Shown: piece after piece, positions 1 through 8,681 of the stretch
Layout: each line of letters opens with the position of its first letter
Position numbering within the stretch: position 1 is the first letter of the stretch
Assembly: GCF_003226565.1 (NCBI RefSeq)
Contig: NZ_QKOE01000020.1
Coordinates: forward strand, 1 to 64,000
Direction of reading: 5' to 3'
Origin: Parazoarcus communis SWub3 = DSM 12120
GTDB lineage: Bacteria > Pseudomonadota > Gammaproteobacteria > Burkholderiales > Rhodocyclaceae
DNA length: 64,000 nucleotides
The notes under the pieces: generated by a model
What the model was told of the DNA's origin: nothing
Databases searched by the model: none
What the model saw: the letters and a program-made list of their open reading frames with translations, nothing else
Made by a program: the position numbers and the translations under genes

Positions 1-494
1 AGCTGCTGCCGACGATGAGCGTGCTCGAGAACGTGGCCATCGGGGGTCACCTGCGCGGTGACAAGGGCGTGTTGAGCGCGGCCTGGCGCCTGGACCGGGC
101 CGAAGAGGCGCGGCTGCTGGCCGAAGCAGCGCGCCAGATCGAACGCGTGGGCCTGGCCGATCACCTCTACGACGAAGCGGGCAGCCTGGCGCTGGGCCAG
201 CAGCGCATCCTGGAGATTGCGCGTGCGCTGTGCTCGGACCCCTGCCTGCTGCTGCTCGACGAGCCGGCCGCGGGGCTGCGCTTCAAGGAGAAGGAAGCGC
301 TGGCGGCGCTGCTGAAGAAACTCAAGGCCGAAGGCATGGCCATCTTGCTGGTCGAGCACGACATGGACTTCGTCATGGGGCTGGTCGACCGGGTGGTGGT
401 GATGGAGTTCGGCGAGAAGATTGCCGAAGGGCTGCCCGAAGAGGTGCAGAAGGACCCGGCGGTGCTCGAAGCGTATCTGGGCGGGGTGGAGTGA
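1..494 (+). CDS. livG: Branched-chain amino acid ABC transporter ATPase LivG, C-terminal part (partial)
   Basis: The reading frame is open to the left edge: the codons before the first ATG (position 15) read LLPT, which continues into the usual [11 protein letters not shown] block of LivG, so the gene starts upstream of the window. What remains is the helical subdomain and the second half of the nucleotide-binding domain. The ABC signature is a variant (LALGQQR), followed by Walker B (LLLLDEP) and the switch histidine in LVEHDM. The next ATPase gene follows after 5 nt, the normal LivG-LivF order of importers for leucine/isoleucine/valine or, in this group of bacteria, sometimes aromatic acids. 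The substrate cannot be read from the ATPase. Confidence 0.93.
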   Translation, partial: LLPTMSVLENVAIGGHLRGDKGVLSAAWRLDRAEEARLLAEAARQIERVGLADHLYDEAGSLALGQQRILEIARALCSDPCLLLLDEPAAGLRFKEKEALAALLKKLKAEGMAILLVEHDMDFVMGLVDRVVVMEFGEKIAEGLPEEVQKDPAVLEAYLGGVE

Positions 495-499
495 AGACG

Positions 500-1261
500 A
501 TGAGCAACGAAACCAAGAAGACCGTTCTGGAAGTGAAGGACCTGTGCGTGTCGTACGGCAAGGTCGAGGCGCTGAGCAACGCGAACCTGGTGGTGGGCGA
601 AGGGCAGATCGTGACGGTGATCGGCCCCAATGGGGCGGGCAAGACGACGATGCTGTCGGCGATCATGGGGGTGCTGGGCTCGCGTGGGCAGGTGGCGTTC
701 GATGGCAGCATCGAGGCGGTGCCGGAGGTGGAGCGGATGGTGACGCGGGGCATGAACCTGGTGCCGGAGAAGCGCGAGCTGTTTGGCGAGATGACGGTGG
801 AAGACAACCTGACGCTGGGGGCGTTCCAGCGCTACCGGATGGGCAAGCGCGATCAGGCGCAGACGATGGAAGAGGTCTACACGCTGTTTCCGCGGTTGAA
901 GGAGCGTCGCAGCCAGCTGGCGGGGACGCTGTCGGGTGGTGAGCGTCAGATGCTGGCGGTGGGGCGTGCGCTGATGGCCAAGCCCAAGCTGCTGATGCTG
1001 GACGAGCCGAGCCTGGGGCTGGCGCCGCTGATCGTGCGCGAGATCTTCCGGATCATTGCCGAGCTGCGCCGTCGCGGGGTGTCGATCCTGCTGGTGGAGC
1101 AGAACGCACGGGCGGCGCTGCAGGTGGCCGATTACGCCTATGTGCTCGAGACCGGGCAGGTGGCGATGGAGGGGCCGGCGGCGCAGTTGAAGGACGACCC
1201 GCGGGTGATCGAGGCCTACCTCGGTCTGGGCGGGAAGCATCAGGAAATGCTGGCGACCTGA
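500..1261 (+). CDS. livF: Branched-chain amino acid ABC transporter ATPase LivF
   Basis: A 253-residue ATPase, the normal LivF length. It shows Walker A GPNGAGKTT (about residues 42-50), signature LSGGERQ, Walker B LLMLDEP and the H-loop region LLVEQNA. The ATG at 500 lies 5 nt after the livG stop and matches the family N-terminus (LEVKDLCVSYG near residue 10); in-frame start codons further upstream lie inside livG and were not used. It should energise import together with LivG, the LivHM permeases and a periplasmic binding protein encoded to the left of the window. Confidence 0.95.
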   Translation: MSNETKKTVLEVKDLCVSYGKVEALSNANLVVGEGQIVTVIGPNGAGKTTMLSAIMGVLGSRGQVAFDGSIEAVPEVERMVTRGMNLVPEKRELFGEMTVEDNLTLGAFQRYRMGKRDQAQTMEEVYTLFPRLKERRSQLAGTLSGGERQMLAVGRALMAKPKLLMLDEPSLGLAPLIVREIFRIIAELRRRGVSILLVEQNARAALQVADYAYVLETGQVAMEGPAAQLKDDPRVIEAYLGLGGKHQEMLAT

Positions 1262-1301
1262 GTCACCAGCCGATCCGGAACGACAGCAAAGGACATACGC
1301 C

Positions 1302-1904
1302 ATGGAAGCACTCAGCATCATTCAGGACGAACACCAGTCACTGGCAGCAATCCTCCACGCCATCCGCCACATGAACAAGGAGATCGGAGCAGGCCGGTTG
1401 CAACCCGACTTTCAGTTGCTGCGCGCAATGGTGCATTACCTCGATGCCTACCCGGAGAAGAAGCATCACCCCAAGGAAGACCGCTATCTGTTCGCGTTGC
1501 TGAAGAAGCGTACCGACGAGGGCGCGGCGGCCATCGAGCGGCTGGAAAAAGAGCATGCGGTGGGCGACGAGCGCATCAAGGCGCTGGAGGCCGCCCTGCA
1601 TCAGTACGCCAGTGGTGCGCGTGACGGGTTCGACGCCTTCACCCAGGCTTTTGAACGCTTTGCCGATTTCTACCGTAGCCACATGATGCTGGAAGAGCGT
1701 GAAGTCCTGCCGCTGGTGGTGAAGTACTTTACCGCGGAAGACTGGGCGGAAGCCGCAGCAGGCTTCCGGGATGACCCCGATCCGATGGGCGGAACCGGCG
1801 AGCCGACGACCCACGAGGATTTCCAGCGCATCTTCTCGAAACTCGTGGCTGCGGCGCCTGCGCCGATCGGCTTGGGCGCGGGGCCGTATCGCGCCGAGAG
1901 TTGA
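1302..1904 (+). CDS. Hemerythrin HHE cation-binding domain protein
   Basis: A 200-residue all-helical protein with a hemerythrin-type domain: an early DEHQ, KKHHPKED, LEKEHAVGDE and SHMMLEEREVLPL supply the His/Glu ligands expected for an oxo-bridged di-iron centre. Proteins of this class bind O2 or NO or help with iron-sulfur repair; which applies here is not visible. It has no signal peptide, so it should be cytoplasmic. It begins 40 nt after livF on the same strand and may be co-transcribed, although no functional link to the transporter is evident. Confidence 0.85.
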   Translation: MEALSIIQDEHQSLAAILHAIRHMNKEIGAGRLQPDFQLLRAMVHYLDAYPEKKHHPKEDRYLFALLKKRTDEGAAAIERLEKEHAVGDERIKALEAALHQYASGARDGFDAFTQAFERFADFYRSHMMLEEREVLPLVVKYFTAEDWAEAAAGFRDDPDPMGGTGEPTTHEDFQRIFSKLVAAAPAPIGLGAGPYRAES

Positions 1905-2107
1905 GCGTGGGACGGCTTGCACAGGGATGGACAAAAGACATAAACAGGCCCGGATTCCCGCCCATATTTTTCCGTCCAGCCCTGCTGCAGTACGCAGATA
2001 CCCTTTTCGGGTTGTTACCGTATGCGCCGCAGCCCGCGACAGTGCTAGAATCCGCCGAGTAGATCGAGTTTTACATTCTGCACACACCAATACAATCGAG
2101 GAAAAGC

Positions 2108-2386
2108 ATGAACAAAGGTGAATTCGTCGAAGCCCTGGCCGACCGTCTGGATGTCTCCCGTGCCCAAGCTGATCGTGCGCTGTCGGCTGTGCTCGACATC
2201 GTTGCCGAACAGCTCGGCAAGGGCGAGAAGGTGGCCTTCACCGGTTTCGGCTCGTTCGAAGTGTCCAAGCGCGCTGCCCGTACCGGCCGCAACCCGCAGA
2301 CTGGCGCGACCATCGAGATCGCTGAATCCAACGTGCCGAAGTTCACTGCCGGCGCGACGTTGAAGGCATCGGTCAACGGCAAGTAA
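2108..2386 (+). CDS. hupB: HU-family histone-like DNA-binding protein
   Basis: A 92-residue HU protein starting MNKGEFVEALADR, with the dimer core GFGSFEV and the DNA-binding arm RAARTGRNPQTG followed by the family's conserved C-terminal helix. HU bends and compacts DNA as a dimer. The ATG follows a clear purine-rich ribosome binding site (GAGGAAAAGC). The gene stands alone and is followed by a strong intrinsic terminator, as expected for an abundant single-gene transcript. HU-alpha and HU-beta cannot be told apart from sequence alone, so the symbol is provisional. Confidence 0.96.
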   Translation: MNKGEFVEALADRLDVSRAQADRALSAVLDIVAEQLGKGEKVAFTGFGSFEVSKRAARTGRNPQTGATIEIAESNVPKFTAGATLKASVNGK

Positions 2387-2431
2387 TTGCCCGTCAGGCG
2401 GCAAGGCCGGCGCGTCTTGCGCCCTTGCCAG

Positions 2432-2469
2432 AGCGGCGGATCTCCAGACAGGAGCCGCCGCTTTTTTTA
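2432..2469 (+). terminator. Rho-independent terminator of the HU gene
   Basis: An 8-bp perfect stem, AGCGGCGG (2432-2439) with CCGCCGCT (2455-2462), is followed directly by seven T residues. It lies 46 nt after the HU stop codon. Confidence 0.9.
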
Positions 2470-2498
2470 TTTTCCTGAACATCTTTGTCAACTATTTC

Positions 2499-2527
2499 GC
2501 GACAGCCCGGTAAAAAGCCTCTATAAT
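2499..2527 (+). promoter_or_regulatory. Predicted sigma-70 promoter of rhlE
   Basis: GCGACA (2499-2504) and TATAAT (2522-2527) are separated by exactly 17 nt. The -10 box is perfect and the -35 box matches four of six positions. It lies just after the HU terminator and implies transcription from about 2534, which leaves a leader of about 330 nt before the helicase start codon. Confidence 0.65.
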
Positions 2528-2865
2528 CCGGCCAGTTGTGCAATGCAGCAGCAGGGCCTGAATCCTTCGTAGCGGAATTGATCCGCCGAATTGGCCCCAG
2601 GGACTGTAATCACAGCCCCATCGCCCCCGACCTCCCGCCGAACTCCATTCGCTCTTCCGATCGTCTGGCATCGTGACAACCGGTTGGTGCCGATGCGCGA
2701 TCGTTCAGGTTCGCCTGGCGATCGGCCCACGCCCATCGCGCGCTTGTCGCCCCGGCGCCCCGTTTCGTCTATCCGCGAAACGGAGCGGCGCGATGCCATG
2801 CGGTCCGGCTTCAGCCGGGCCCGAATCCGTCCGGCCACAAGCCGGCAAGCAACACAGGAAGAACC
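2528..2865 (+). other. Long untranslated leader of rhlE
   Basis: There is no convincing gene in these roughly 340 nt. A small stem, GCGGA/TCCGC (2572-2586), is visible near the 5' end. An in-frame reading of about 92 codons runs from a TTG at 2591 and ends in an ATGA overlap with rhlE, but it has no recognisable domain and no ribosome binding site, so I treat the stretch as leader RNA. Long structured leaders are common on cold-shock and autoregulated DEAD-box helicase genes; that role here is inference. Confidence 0.4.
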
Positions 2866-4197
2866 ATGACGTTCCAGAGCCTCGGCCTTGCCGAAGAACT
2901 CCTCAAAGCCATTGAACAAACCGGCTACACCACGCCGACTCCGGTCCAGATGCAGGCAATTCCTGCCGTGATCGGCGGCTCGGACCTGCTGGTGTCCAGC
3001 CACACCGGTAGCGGCAAGACCGCTGCCTTTACCCTGCCTGCCTTGCACAAGCTGATTGACCGTCGCCCCAGCCCCGGTGCCGGTCCCCGCGTTCTGGTGC
3101 TGACCCCGACCCGCGAACTCGCGCAGCAGGTCGAGAAGGCCGTCCAGACCTACGGCAAATCGCTGCGCTGGCTGAACACTGCCTGCCTTGTCGGCGGCGC
3201 ACCGTTCTTTGCCCAGGCCAAGCAGTTGCAGCGCCCGGTGGATGTGGTTGTGGCCACGCCAGGCCGTCTGCTCGACCACCTGAATCGCCGTAAGCTCAAA
3301 TTGTCCGATATCGAGGTGCTGATCCTCGATGAGGCCGACCGCATGCTGGACATGGGCTTCGCCGAAGATATCGATGCCATCGTCGCGGCGACTCCGGCCA
3401 AGCGCCAGACCCTGCTGTTTTCGGCAACGCTCGAGGGCGTGGTCGGTGCGATGGCTGAGCGCATGACGCGTAATCCGCTGCGTATCGAGATCGAAGTGGC
3501 CAAGGAGAACCGTGGCCAGATCGAGCAACGCCTGATGTTTGCCGACGATATGGGTCACAAGAGCCGTCTGCTCGAGGCCTTGCTGGCAACTGACGGCCTG
3601 CAGCAGGCTGTGGTGTTCACCGCCACCAAGAAGAGTGCCGACGAACTGTCGCTCAGCCTGCAGGAGAAGGGGTTCGCCGCCGCGGCACTGCATGGCGACA
3701 TGCACCAGACCCAGCGCACCCGCACCCTGGACCGTCTGCGTCAGGGCCGCATCGGCGTGCTGGTGGCGACCGACGTTGCGGCTCGTGGGATCGACGTTGC
3801 CGGTATCAGCCATGTCATCAACTTCGACCCCCCGCGTCAGGCCGAAGACTATGTTCACCGTATCGGCCGTACCGGTCGTGCGGGTCGCGATGGCGTGGCA
3901 ATCACGCTGTCGGGGCCGCGTGAGACCGGTCTGATCCGTGCGATCGAACGCTTTACCGGTGATCGCCTCGAGGTGCATACGATTCCGGGCATGGAGCCGG
4001 CACCCCGTCGCCCGGGTCCGTCGGGCCCGCGTCCGGCGGGTGGCAATGGCCGCCGGTTTGGCAGTGGTGGCGGTTATGGCCGTCCTGGTGGTGCTGATCG
4101 TCGCCCCGGCGGTGGTTTTGGTGGTCGTGATGGTCACGCATCCGCTCGTGGTGATCGCAGTCATGGCGATCGCCGTGAGCGTGGTCCGCGCGGTTGA
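2866..4197 (+). CDS. rhlE: DEAD-box ATP-dependent RNA helicase, RhlE type
   Basis: A 443-residue helicase with all core motifs in order: Q motif (TPTPVQMQAIP), motif I SHTGSGKT, PTRELAQQ, TPGRLLDH, DEAD, SAT, ARGID and HRIGRTGR. Beyond about residue 380 the tail is low-complexity and rich in Gly, Arg and Pro, typical of RhlE-type proteins that use it for RNA binding. It should unwind short RNA duplexes in ribosome assembly and mRNA turnover. The start is supported by GGAAGA ten nt upstream. A UUCG-loop terminator follows. Confidence 0.95.
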   Translation: MTFQSLGLAEELLKAIEQTGYTTPTPVQMQAIPAVIGGSDLLVSSHTGSGKTAAFTLPALHKLIDRRPSPGAGPRVLVLTPTRELAQQVEKAVQTYGKSLRWLNTACLVGGAPFFAQAKQLQRPVDVVVATPGRLLDHLNRRKLKLSDIEVLILDEADRMLDMGFAEDIDAIVAATPAKRQTLLFSATLEGVVGAMAERMTRNPLRIEIEVAKENRGQIEQRLMFADDMGHKSRLLEALLATDGLQQAVVFTATKKSADELSLSLQEKGFAAAALHGDMHQTQRTRTLDRLRQGRIGVLVATDVAARGIDVAGISHVINFDPPRQAEDYVHRIGRTGRAGRDGVAITLSGPRETGLIRAIERFTGDRLEVHTIPGMEPAPRRPGPSGPRPAGGNGRRFGSGGGYGRPGGADRRPGGGFGGRDGHASARGDRSHGDRRERGPRG

Positions 4198-4223
4198 TCC
4201 TGTCAGGTCCGTATGTGCTGTTG

Positions 4224-4250
4224 AAAAATCCCGCTTCGGCGGGATTTTTT
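4224..4250 (+). terminator. Intrinsic terminator after rhlE
   Basis: The stem ATCCCGC/GCGGGAT (4228-4234 and 4239-4245) closes a TTCG tetraloop. It has an A-run before it and a T-run after it, so it can act on both strands. Confidence 0.9.
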
Positions 4251-4328
4251 GTTTCCAGACACCGCACACGGTTTGCCTGGGGCGCAAATGGCGGGACAAT
4301 GACGTTTTGCTTGTTTTGGGTTGCTCGC

Positions 4329-5243
4329 ATGACACACACGGCTGTCCGCTGGTTTCGTCTTCCACTGATCCTGATTGCGGCGATGGCGCTGCAGGCATGC
4401 AAGCAGGAGGTCAGCTTGCCTGGGCCGACTGCCGAACCTGGCGTGTTGCAGTTGCTGACTGAGCCTGGTGATGCCGAGATCGTGGTCAATGGTCAGCCCC
4501 ACGGGCGCAGCCCGGCTGAGGCGGGGGCGGTGTTGATGCTGCGCTTGCCTGCCGGGCAATACCTGATTGAAGCGCGCAAGCCGGTTGATGAGTTCATGGA
4601 TCTGGTCGGGCGTGTCGAGGTGGATCATGTCGACGACAAGCCGACCCCACCGCTTGTGTTGCGCCTGACCCAACACCTGACACCCGCTGGCGAAGCCATG
4701 GTCGAGGAAGAGAAGCGCCAGCGCGACGCGCGCGAGCAGGTCCTGGCGACACGTTTTCAGGCGCATGAAGACGGAACCGCGACCGATACGGTCACCGGCC
4801 TGACCTGGATGCGCTGCAGCATCGGGCAGACCTGGGTGGGTCAGGCTTGTTCGGGTGAGGTGAGCCAGCTGAGCTGGCATCAGGCCTTGAAGGCCAGTGA
4901 GGGCTTTGTGCTGGCCGGTCATGCGGACTGGCGCCTGCCGACCCGGGACGAGCTTTATACGCTGGTCTATTGCAGTTCGGGGCGGCGGTTTGCGCGTGAT
5001 CCGGAGGGGGCGGGTGGCGCCTGCGAGGGTGGGTTCCGTCAGCCTGCGATACTCGATTCGGTTTTCCCCGCGACGCCGGTGAGCAAGTATTGGTCATCAA
5101 CCGAGAGTCCCAACTACAACTACAAGGCCTGGGGCGTGGCTTTTGGCAATGGATTGGTCGGGGCCGGCGTCAAGACGGAGTATGTCGCTGCACGCCTGGT
5201 GCGCGGCACGATGCAGCCGCCGTCGCTGCCGGCGGGTAACTAA
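4329..5243 (+). CDS. Lipoprotein with PEGA-like and DUF1566 (Lcl C-terminal) domains
   Basis: A predicted 304-residue lipoprotein. The N-terminus has a short basic stretch, a hydrophobic segment and the lipobox ALQAC. A PEGA-like segment follows (GDAEIVVNGQPHGRSP), then a basic helical linker (VEEEKRQRDAREQ), then a DUF1566 domain marked by TGLTWMRC, WRLPTRDEL and YWSSTE. DUF1566 resembles the C-terminal domain of the Legionella Lcl adhesin, but no activity can be assigned. I chose the ATG at 4329 because it places the signal peptide correctly; another ATG lies ten codons upstream. It should sit in the outer membrane or periplasm. Confidence 0.75.
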   Translation: MTHTAVRWFRLPLILIAAMALQACKQEVSLPGPTAEPGVLQLLTEPGDAEIVVNGQPHGRSPAEAGAVLMLRLPAGQYLIEARKPVDEFMDLVGRVEVDHVDDKPTPPLVLRLTQHLTPAGEAMVEEEKRQRDAREQVLATRFQAHEDGTATDTVTGLTWMRCSIGQTWVGQACSGEVSQLSWHQALKASEGFVLAGHADWRLPTRDELYTLVYCSSGRRFARDPEGAGGACEGGFRQPAILDSVFPATPVSKYWSSTESPNYNYKAWGVAFGNGLVGAGVKTEYVAARLVRGTMQPPSLPAGN

Positions 5244-5278
5244 GTACGCGGCTGGCGGGCCACAAGGGAGGAAAGCTC

Positions 5279-6601
5279 ATGCGCGCGTCACGAAGGTTGG
5301 TGCTCATGCTTGGCGTGCTGATGGCGGCTTGCTCCAACCTGCCTGTACCGCCTGAGCCTGCTGGCGCGGGTGTTGCTGCGGAGCTCGAGGATGCAAAGGC
5401 TGCGCGTCAGGTCATCAGTGGGCATTTGTTGTATCGCGAGCGTATCGCGCTCCCGCCCGACAGCCTGGCCGTGATCGAGTTACGTGAGACGCCCGCCGGG
5501 CAGGGGCGGGTGCTGGCTGAGCAGCGTATTGTGCTGCGCGGGCAGCAGGTGCCGATCGGTTTTGCGCTTCAGGTCGATCCTGCGCGGATTCCTGCAGGCG
5601 TGGTGCCCGCTGTGCGTGCGGGTGTGGTGGTGGCGGGGCGTCCCGCTTGGGTCAGCGAGGCGGTGCCGATCGAGCCCGCACGGCTGTCACAGGATCTGGG
5701 GCCGTTGTTGATGCGTCAGGTGGTGCAGGTTGAGCTCAGTCGTCGCATGCGCTGCGGTGAGCTCGAGATCCAGCTTGGGTTTGCCGAGTCGTCGATGCGC
5801 TTGCTGGCACGAGGCGAGGCACATGAGCTGCGCATCGCGCCCAGCGCCTCTGGCGCGCGCTATGTCGGAGTGGATGATCCGGCGACCGAGTTCTGGAACA
5901 AGGGGACGAAAGCGCAACTGAGTGTGCGCGGAACATCGTTTCCTGAGTGCGTCGAGCTCACACAGCCCCTGCCGCCTTTACCCGAAGCCTTTCGGGCGCA
6001 GGGTAACGAGCCGGCATGGTTGCTGGAGCTGGGGCAGGAACGTCTGCGCCTGACGCTGGAGATGGGCGCGCGCCATATCGAGCGGCCTCTGCCGCCTGCC
6101 ATGCGCAGCACCGACACGACGCGCTACTTCAGCCGGGACGGTGGCCCGGATCTGCTGGTGGAAATTCAGACGCGGCGCTGCGCCGACTCCATGACCGGCA
6201 TGCCCTATCCCGAAACGGTGCGGGTCGCGTTTGAAAATCGTCATTACGAGGGGTGTGGCGGAGATCCCGCCAGCTTGCTGCAGGGGGTGTGGCAAGTAGA
6301 GGATCTGGACGGGCGAGGCATTGTGGACCGCTCGCAGATGACGCTCGAATTTGGTGTCGATGGGCGGGTGTCCGGCCACGCTTCATGCAATCGCTTCAAT
6401 GGGGGTTATACCCTGACTGGAGAGGGTTTGAGCTTTTCCCGCCTGGCGTCAACGATGATGGCTTGCCCGCCCGCCCTGATGCAGCAGGAGCAGGCTTTCC
6501 TGTCCTTGCTGCCGGACGTGATCCGCTTTGAATTGAGCGATGAGGGTGCCCTGCGGCTGCATGCTGCCGACGGCCGCCAGCTGACGGCGCGTCGGCGCTG
6601 A
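5279..6601 (+). CDS. Multidomain lipoprotein: YbaY-, MliC-, COG3650- and META-like modules
   Basis: A 440-residue predicted lipoprotein (lipobox LMAAC) built from four modules that usually occur as separate small envelope proteins. First is a YbaY/YscW-type beta domain (HLLYRERIALPP, QQVPIGFAL). Second is an MliC-like lysozyme-inhibitor domain (SASGARY, EFWNKGTKAQL). Third is a COG3650-type segment (FRAQGNEPAWLLEL). Fourth is a C-terminal META/HslJ domain (GHASCNRFNGGY, STMMACPPALMQQEQAF). The MliC and META modules suggest protection of the envelope against lysozyme or heat and antibiotic stress, but this is inference from the domains. It lies 35 nt after the DUF1566 lipoprotein and is probably co-transcribed. 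Confidence 0.85.
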   Translation: MRASRRLVLMLGVLMAACSNLPVPPEPAGAGVAAELEDAKAARQVISGHLLYRERIALPPDSLAVIELRETPAGQGRVLAEQRIVLRGQQVPIGFALQVDPARIPAGVVPAVRAGVVVAGRPAWVSEAVPIEPARLSQDLGPLLMRQVVQVELSRRMRCGELEIQLGFAESSMRLLARGEAHELRIAPSASGARYVGVDDPATEFWNKGTKAQLSVRGTSFPECVELTQPLPPLPEAFRAQGNEPAWLLELGQERLRLTLEMGARHIERPLPPAMRSTDTTRYFSRDGGPDLLVEIQTRRCADSMTGMPYPETVRVAFENRHYEGCGGDPASLLQGVWQVEDLDGRGIVDRSQMTLEFGVDGRVSGHASCNRFNGGYTLTGEGLSFSRLASTMMACPPALMQQEQAFLSLLPDVIRFELSDEGALRLHAADGRQLTARRR

Positions 6602-6607
6602 GGCGCT

Positions 6608-7057
6608 TCAGCCCTTGCGGCTGGCGCGGGCGGCTTCGACTTCTTCGGGGCGCAGATTGGCGGCCAGCTTGTCGAGCACGCCGTTGACGAAGCGGTGACC
6701 GTCGGTGCCGCCATAGGCCTTGGCCAGTTCGATGGCTTCGTTGATGACGACCCGATAAGGGGTGTCCAGACTGTGGCGCAGTTCGTGTGCGCCCAGCAGC
6801 AGGATCGCATGTTCGATCGGTGACAGCTCGCTGGTCGGGCGCGACAGCAGCGGGGCAAAGGCTGCGCGTAGCGTGTCGACGTTGTCCAGCGTGCCGTGCA
6901 GCAAGCTGACGAACAGCTCGCGGTCGACCTTGTCGAACTCTTCGGTCTCGGCTTCGAGATGGCGTTGGACGGTCGTCATCGAATTGCCCGACAACAACCA
7001 TTGATACACCCCTTGCAGCGCGAGTTCGCGTGCGCGGTGTCGCGCCATCCTGCTCAT
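6608..7057 (-). CDS. nusB: Transcription antitermination factor NusB
   Basis: A 149-residue helical protein starting [20 protein letters not shown], the standard NusB N-terminus, with the conserved LLGAHEL block and the C-terminal [10 protein letters not shown]. NusB pairs with NusE (S10) on boxA RNA to prevent Rho-dependent termination of rRNA transcripts. Its start codon overlaps the ribH stop by 4 nt, the common ribH-nusB arrangement, so the two are translationally coupled. It ends convergently, 6 nt from the META-domain lipoprotein. Confidence 0.96.
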   Translation of the reverse strand: MSRMARHRARELALQGVYQWLLSGNSMTTVQRHLEAETEEFDKVDRELFVSLLHGTLDNVDTLRAAFAPLLSRPTSELSPIEHAILLLGAHELRHSLDTPYRVVINEAIELAKAYGGTDGHRFVNGVLDKLAANLRPEEVEAARASRKG

Positions 7058-7524
7058 GGCAGGACCTTCAGCAGTTTGGCCATCTCGACGGCGGCGCGGG
7101 CGCAGTCGCTGCCTTTTTCCTGCATGCGGGCAAGTGCCTGGTCGTCGTCTTCGGTGGTCAGCACGCCATTGGCGATCGGCACCCCGGTGTCGAGGCCGAC
7201 GCGGGTGATGGCAGCGCCCATTTCGTTGGAGACCAGCTCGAAGTGGTAGGTCTCGCCGCGGATGACGGCACCGAGGGCGACCAGCGCATCGAACTTGCCG
7301 CTATTGGCGAGCTTCTGCAGCACCAGCGGGATTTCCAGCGCGCCGGGTACGGTGGCGATGCGGATCAGCTCGGGGGAGACGCCCAGCCGGATCAGCTCGT
7401 CGGTGCAGGCCGACAGCAGGCCCTCGCAGACGTCCTGGTTGAAGCGGCTCATGACGACGCCGACGCGCAGGCCCTTGCCGTCGAGGTCGATGTCGTATTC
7501 GTGGATGTTTTCAAAACGTGCCAT
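7054..7524 (-). CDS. ribH: 6,7-dimethyl-8-ribityllumazine synthase
   Basis: A 156-residue lumazine synthase that condenses 5-amino-6-ribitylaminouracil with 3,4-dihydroxy-2-butanone 4-phosphate. Family blocks seen are [15 protein letters not shown], the PGALEIPL loop, the phosphate-binding [10 protein letters not shown] and the catalytic-histidine region [10 protein letters not shown], followed by [12 protein letters not shown]. It lies between ribB(A) and nusB in a riboflavin operon. A separate RibD is not present in this window. Confidence 0.97.
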   Translation of the reverse strand: MARFENIHEYDIDLDGKGLRVGVVMSRFNQDVCEGLLSACTDELIRLGVSPELIRIATVPGALEIPLVLQKLANSGKFDALVALGAVIRGETYHFELVSNEMGAAITRVGLDTGVPIANGVLTTEDDDQALARMQEKGSDCARAAVEMAKLLKVLP

Positions 7525-7563
7525 GGTGTGAATTCGGATATTGAGTGTGAGGGGGACGGGCGC

Positions 7564-8652
7564 TCAGGCCTTGTCCACGAAGCCAGTGATCTCGAGACCG
7601 AAACCGGCCATGCTGGGAATCTTGCGCGGGCTGGCGAGCAGCCGCATCTTGCCGACCTGGAGGGCCCGCAGGATCTGGGCGCCGACGCCGAACAGGCGGG
7701 CATCCCATTTGACCGGGCGATCATGCGTGCCATTGAGATTGGCCAGCAACTCGCGACCGGATTGCGGACGGTAGAGCAGTACGATGACGCCGGCTTCGGC
7801 ACGACTGAGTGCAGCCAGCGCTTCGTTGACCGGAAAGCTGTGGCGGCCGCTGGCCGGGTCGAGGAAGTCCACCACCGAGATCGGCTCATGGACGCGGACC
7901 AGGGTCTCGCGCTCGGGCGAAATCTCGCCGCGGCTGAGTGCGAAATGCACGTCGCCAGAGGTCTTGTCTTCGAAGGCCGACAGGCGGAAACGGCCGTGCG
8001 GGGTGTCGACTTCCTTTTCGGTGACCTGTTCGACCAGGTGTTCGGTGGCGGCGCGGTATTCGATCAGGTCGCGGATCGCGCCGATCTTCAGGCCGTGTTC
8101 CTTGCCGAACTCGATCAGATCGGGCAGCCGTGCCATGGTGCCGTCGTCCTTCAGGATCTCGCAGATCACCGAGGCGGGCTCGAGGCCGGCAAGTTGCGCC
8201 AGGTCACAGCCGGCTTCGGTATGGCCGGCGCGGATCAGTACGCCGCCGCGTTGGGCGGTCAGCGGAAAGATGTGGCCCGGGGTGACGATGTCGTCGGGCT
8301 TGGCGTGACGACCTACCGCGACCTGCACGGTACGGGCACGATCATGTGCCGAAATGCCGGTGGTGACGCCGGTGGCAGCTTCGATGGATACGGTGAAGGC
8401 GGTGCCATGCGGGGTGCGGTTGTCGCGCACCATCTGCTGCAGGCCGAGCTGGCGGCAGCGTTCGTCGGTCAGCGTCAGGCAGATCAGGCCGCGGCCGAAC
8501 TTGGCCATGAAGTTGATCGCTTCCGGGGTGACGAATTCGGCGGCCATCACCAGGTCGCCCTCGTTCTCGCGGTCTTCCTCGTCTACCAGGATCACCATGC
8601 GGCCGGCCTTGATGTCGGCGATGATGTCGGTGATCGGAGCCAGTGCGCTCAT
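7564..8652 (-). CDS. ribB: 3,4-dihydroxy-2-butanone-4-phosphate synthase with a degenerate GTP cyclohydrolase II domain
   Basis: A 362-residue RibBA-type fusion. The first 200 residues are a complete RibB domain (DEEDRENEGDL, the GRGLICL segment, TPHGTAFT, GHTEAGCDLA), which makes dihydroxybutanone phosphate from ribulose 5-phosphate. The rest aligns in length and order with GTP cyclohydrolase II but lacks its zinc-binding cysteines: no ECLTGD-like or RCDCG-like segment is present, and the region reads RVHEPISVVDFL and SFPVNEALAAL. This half is therefore unlikely to open GTP, and a separate ribA is expected elsewhere. The ATG at 8652 gives the standard N-terminus; the frame is open further upstream. 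Confidence 0.9.
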   Translation of the reverse strand: MSALAPITDIIADIKAGRMVILVDEEDRENEGDLVMAAEFVTPEAINFMAKFGRGLICLTLTDERCRQLGLQQMVRDNRTPHGTAFTVSIEAATGVTTGISAHDRARTVQVAVGRHAKPDDIVTPGHIFPLTAQRGGVLIRAGHTEAGCDLAQLAGLEPASVICEILKDDGTMARLPDLIEFGKEHGLKIGAIRDLIEYRAATEHLVEQVTEKEVDTPHGRFRLSAFEDKTSGDVHFALSRGEISPERETLVRVHEPISVVDFLDPASGRHSFPVNEALAALSRAEAGVIVLLYRPQSGRELLANLNGTHDRPVKWDARLFGVGAQILRALQVGKMRLLASPRKIPSMAGFGLEITGFVDKA

Positions 8653-8681
8653 GTGCTGTTTTCCTTTCTGGGGTGGGCGTG

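Noticed and set aside
2591-2869. Short plus-strand frame ending in an ATGA overlap with rhlE
   Set aside because: It starts only with TTG, lacks a ribosome binding site and a domain; kept as possible leader RNA rather than a gene.
2521-4398. Minus-strand frame of 625 codons across rhlE
   Set aside because: It is antisense to a clear helicase and is rich in low-complexity Thr/Arg stretches with no family motif.
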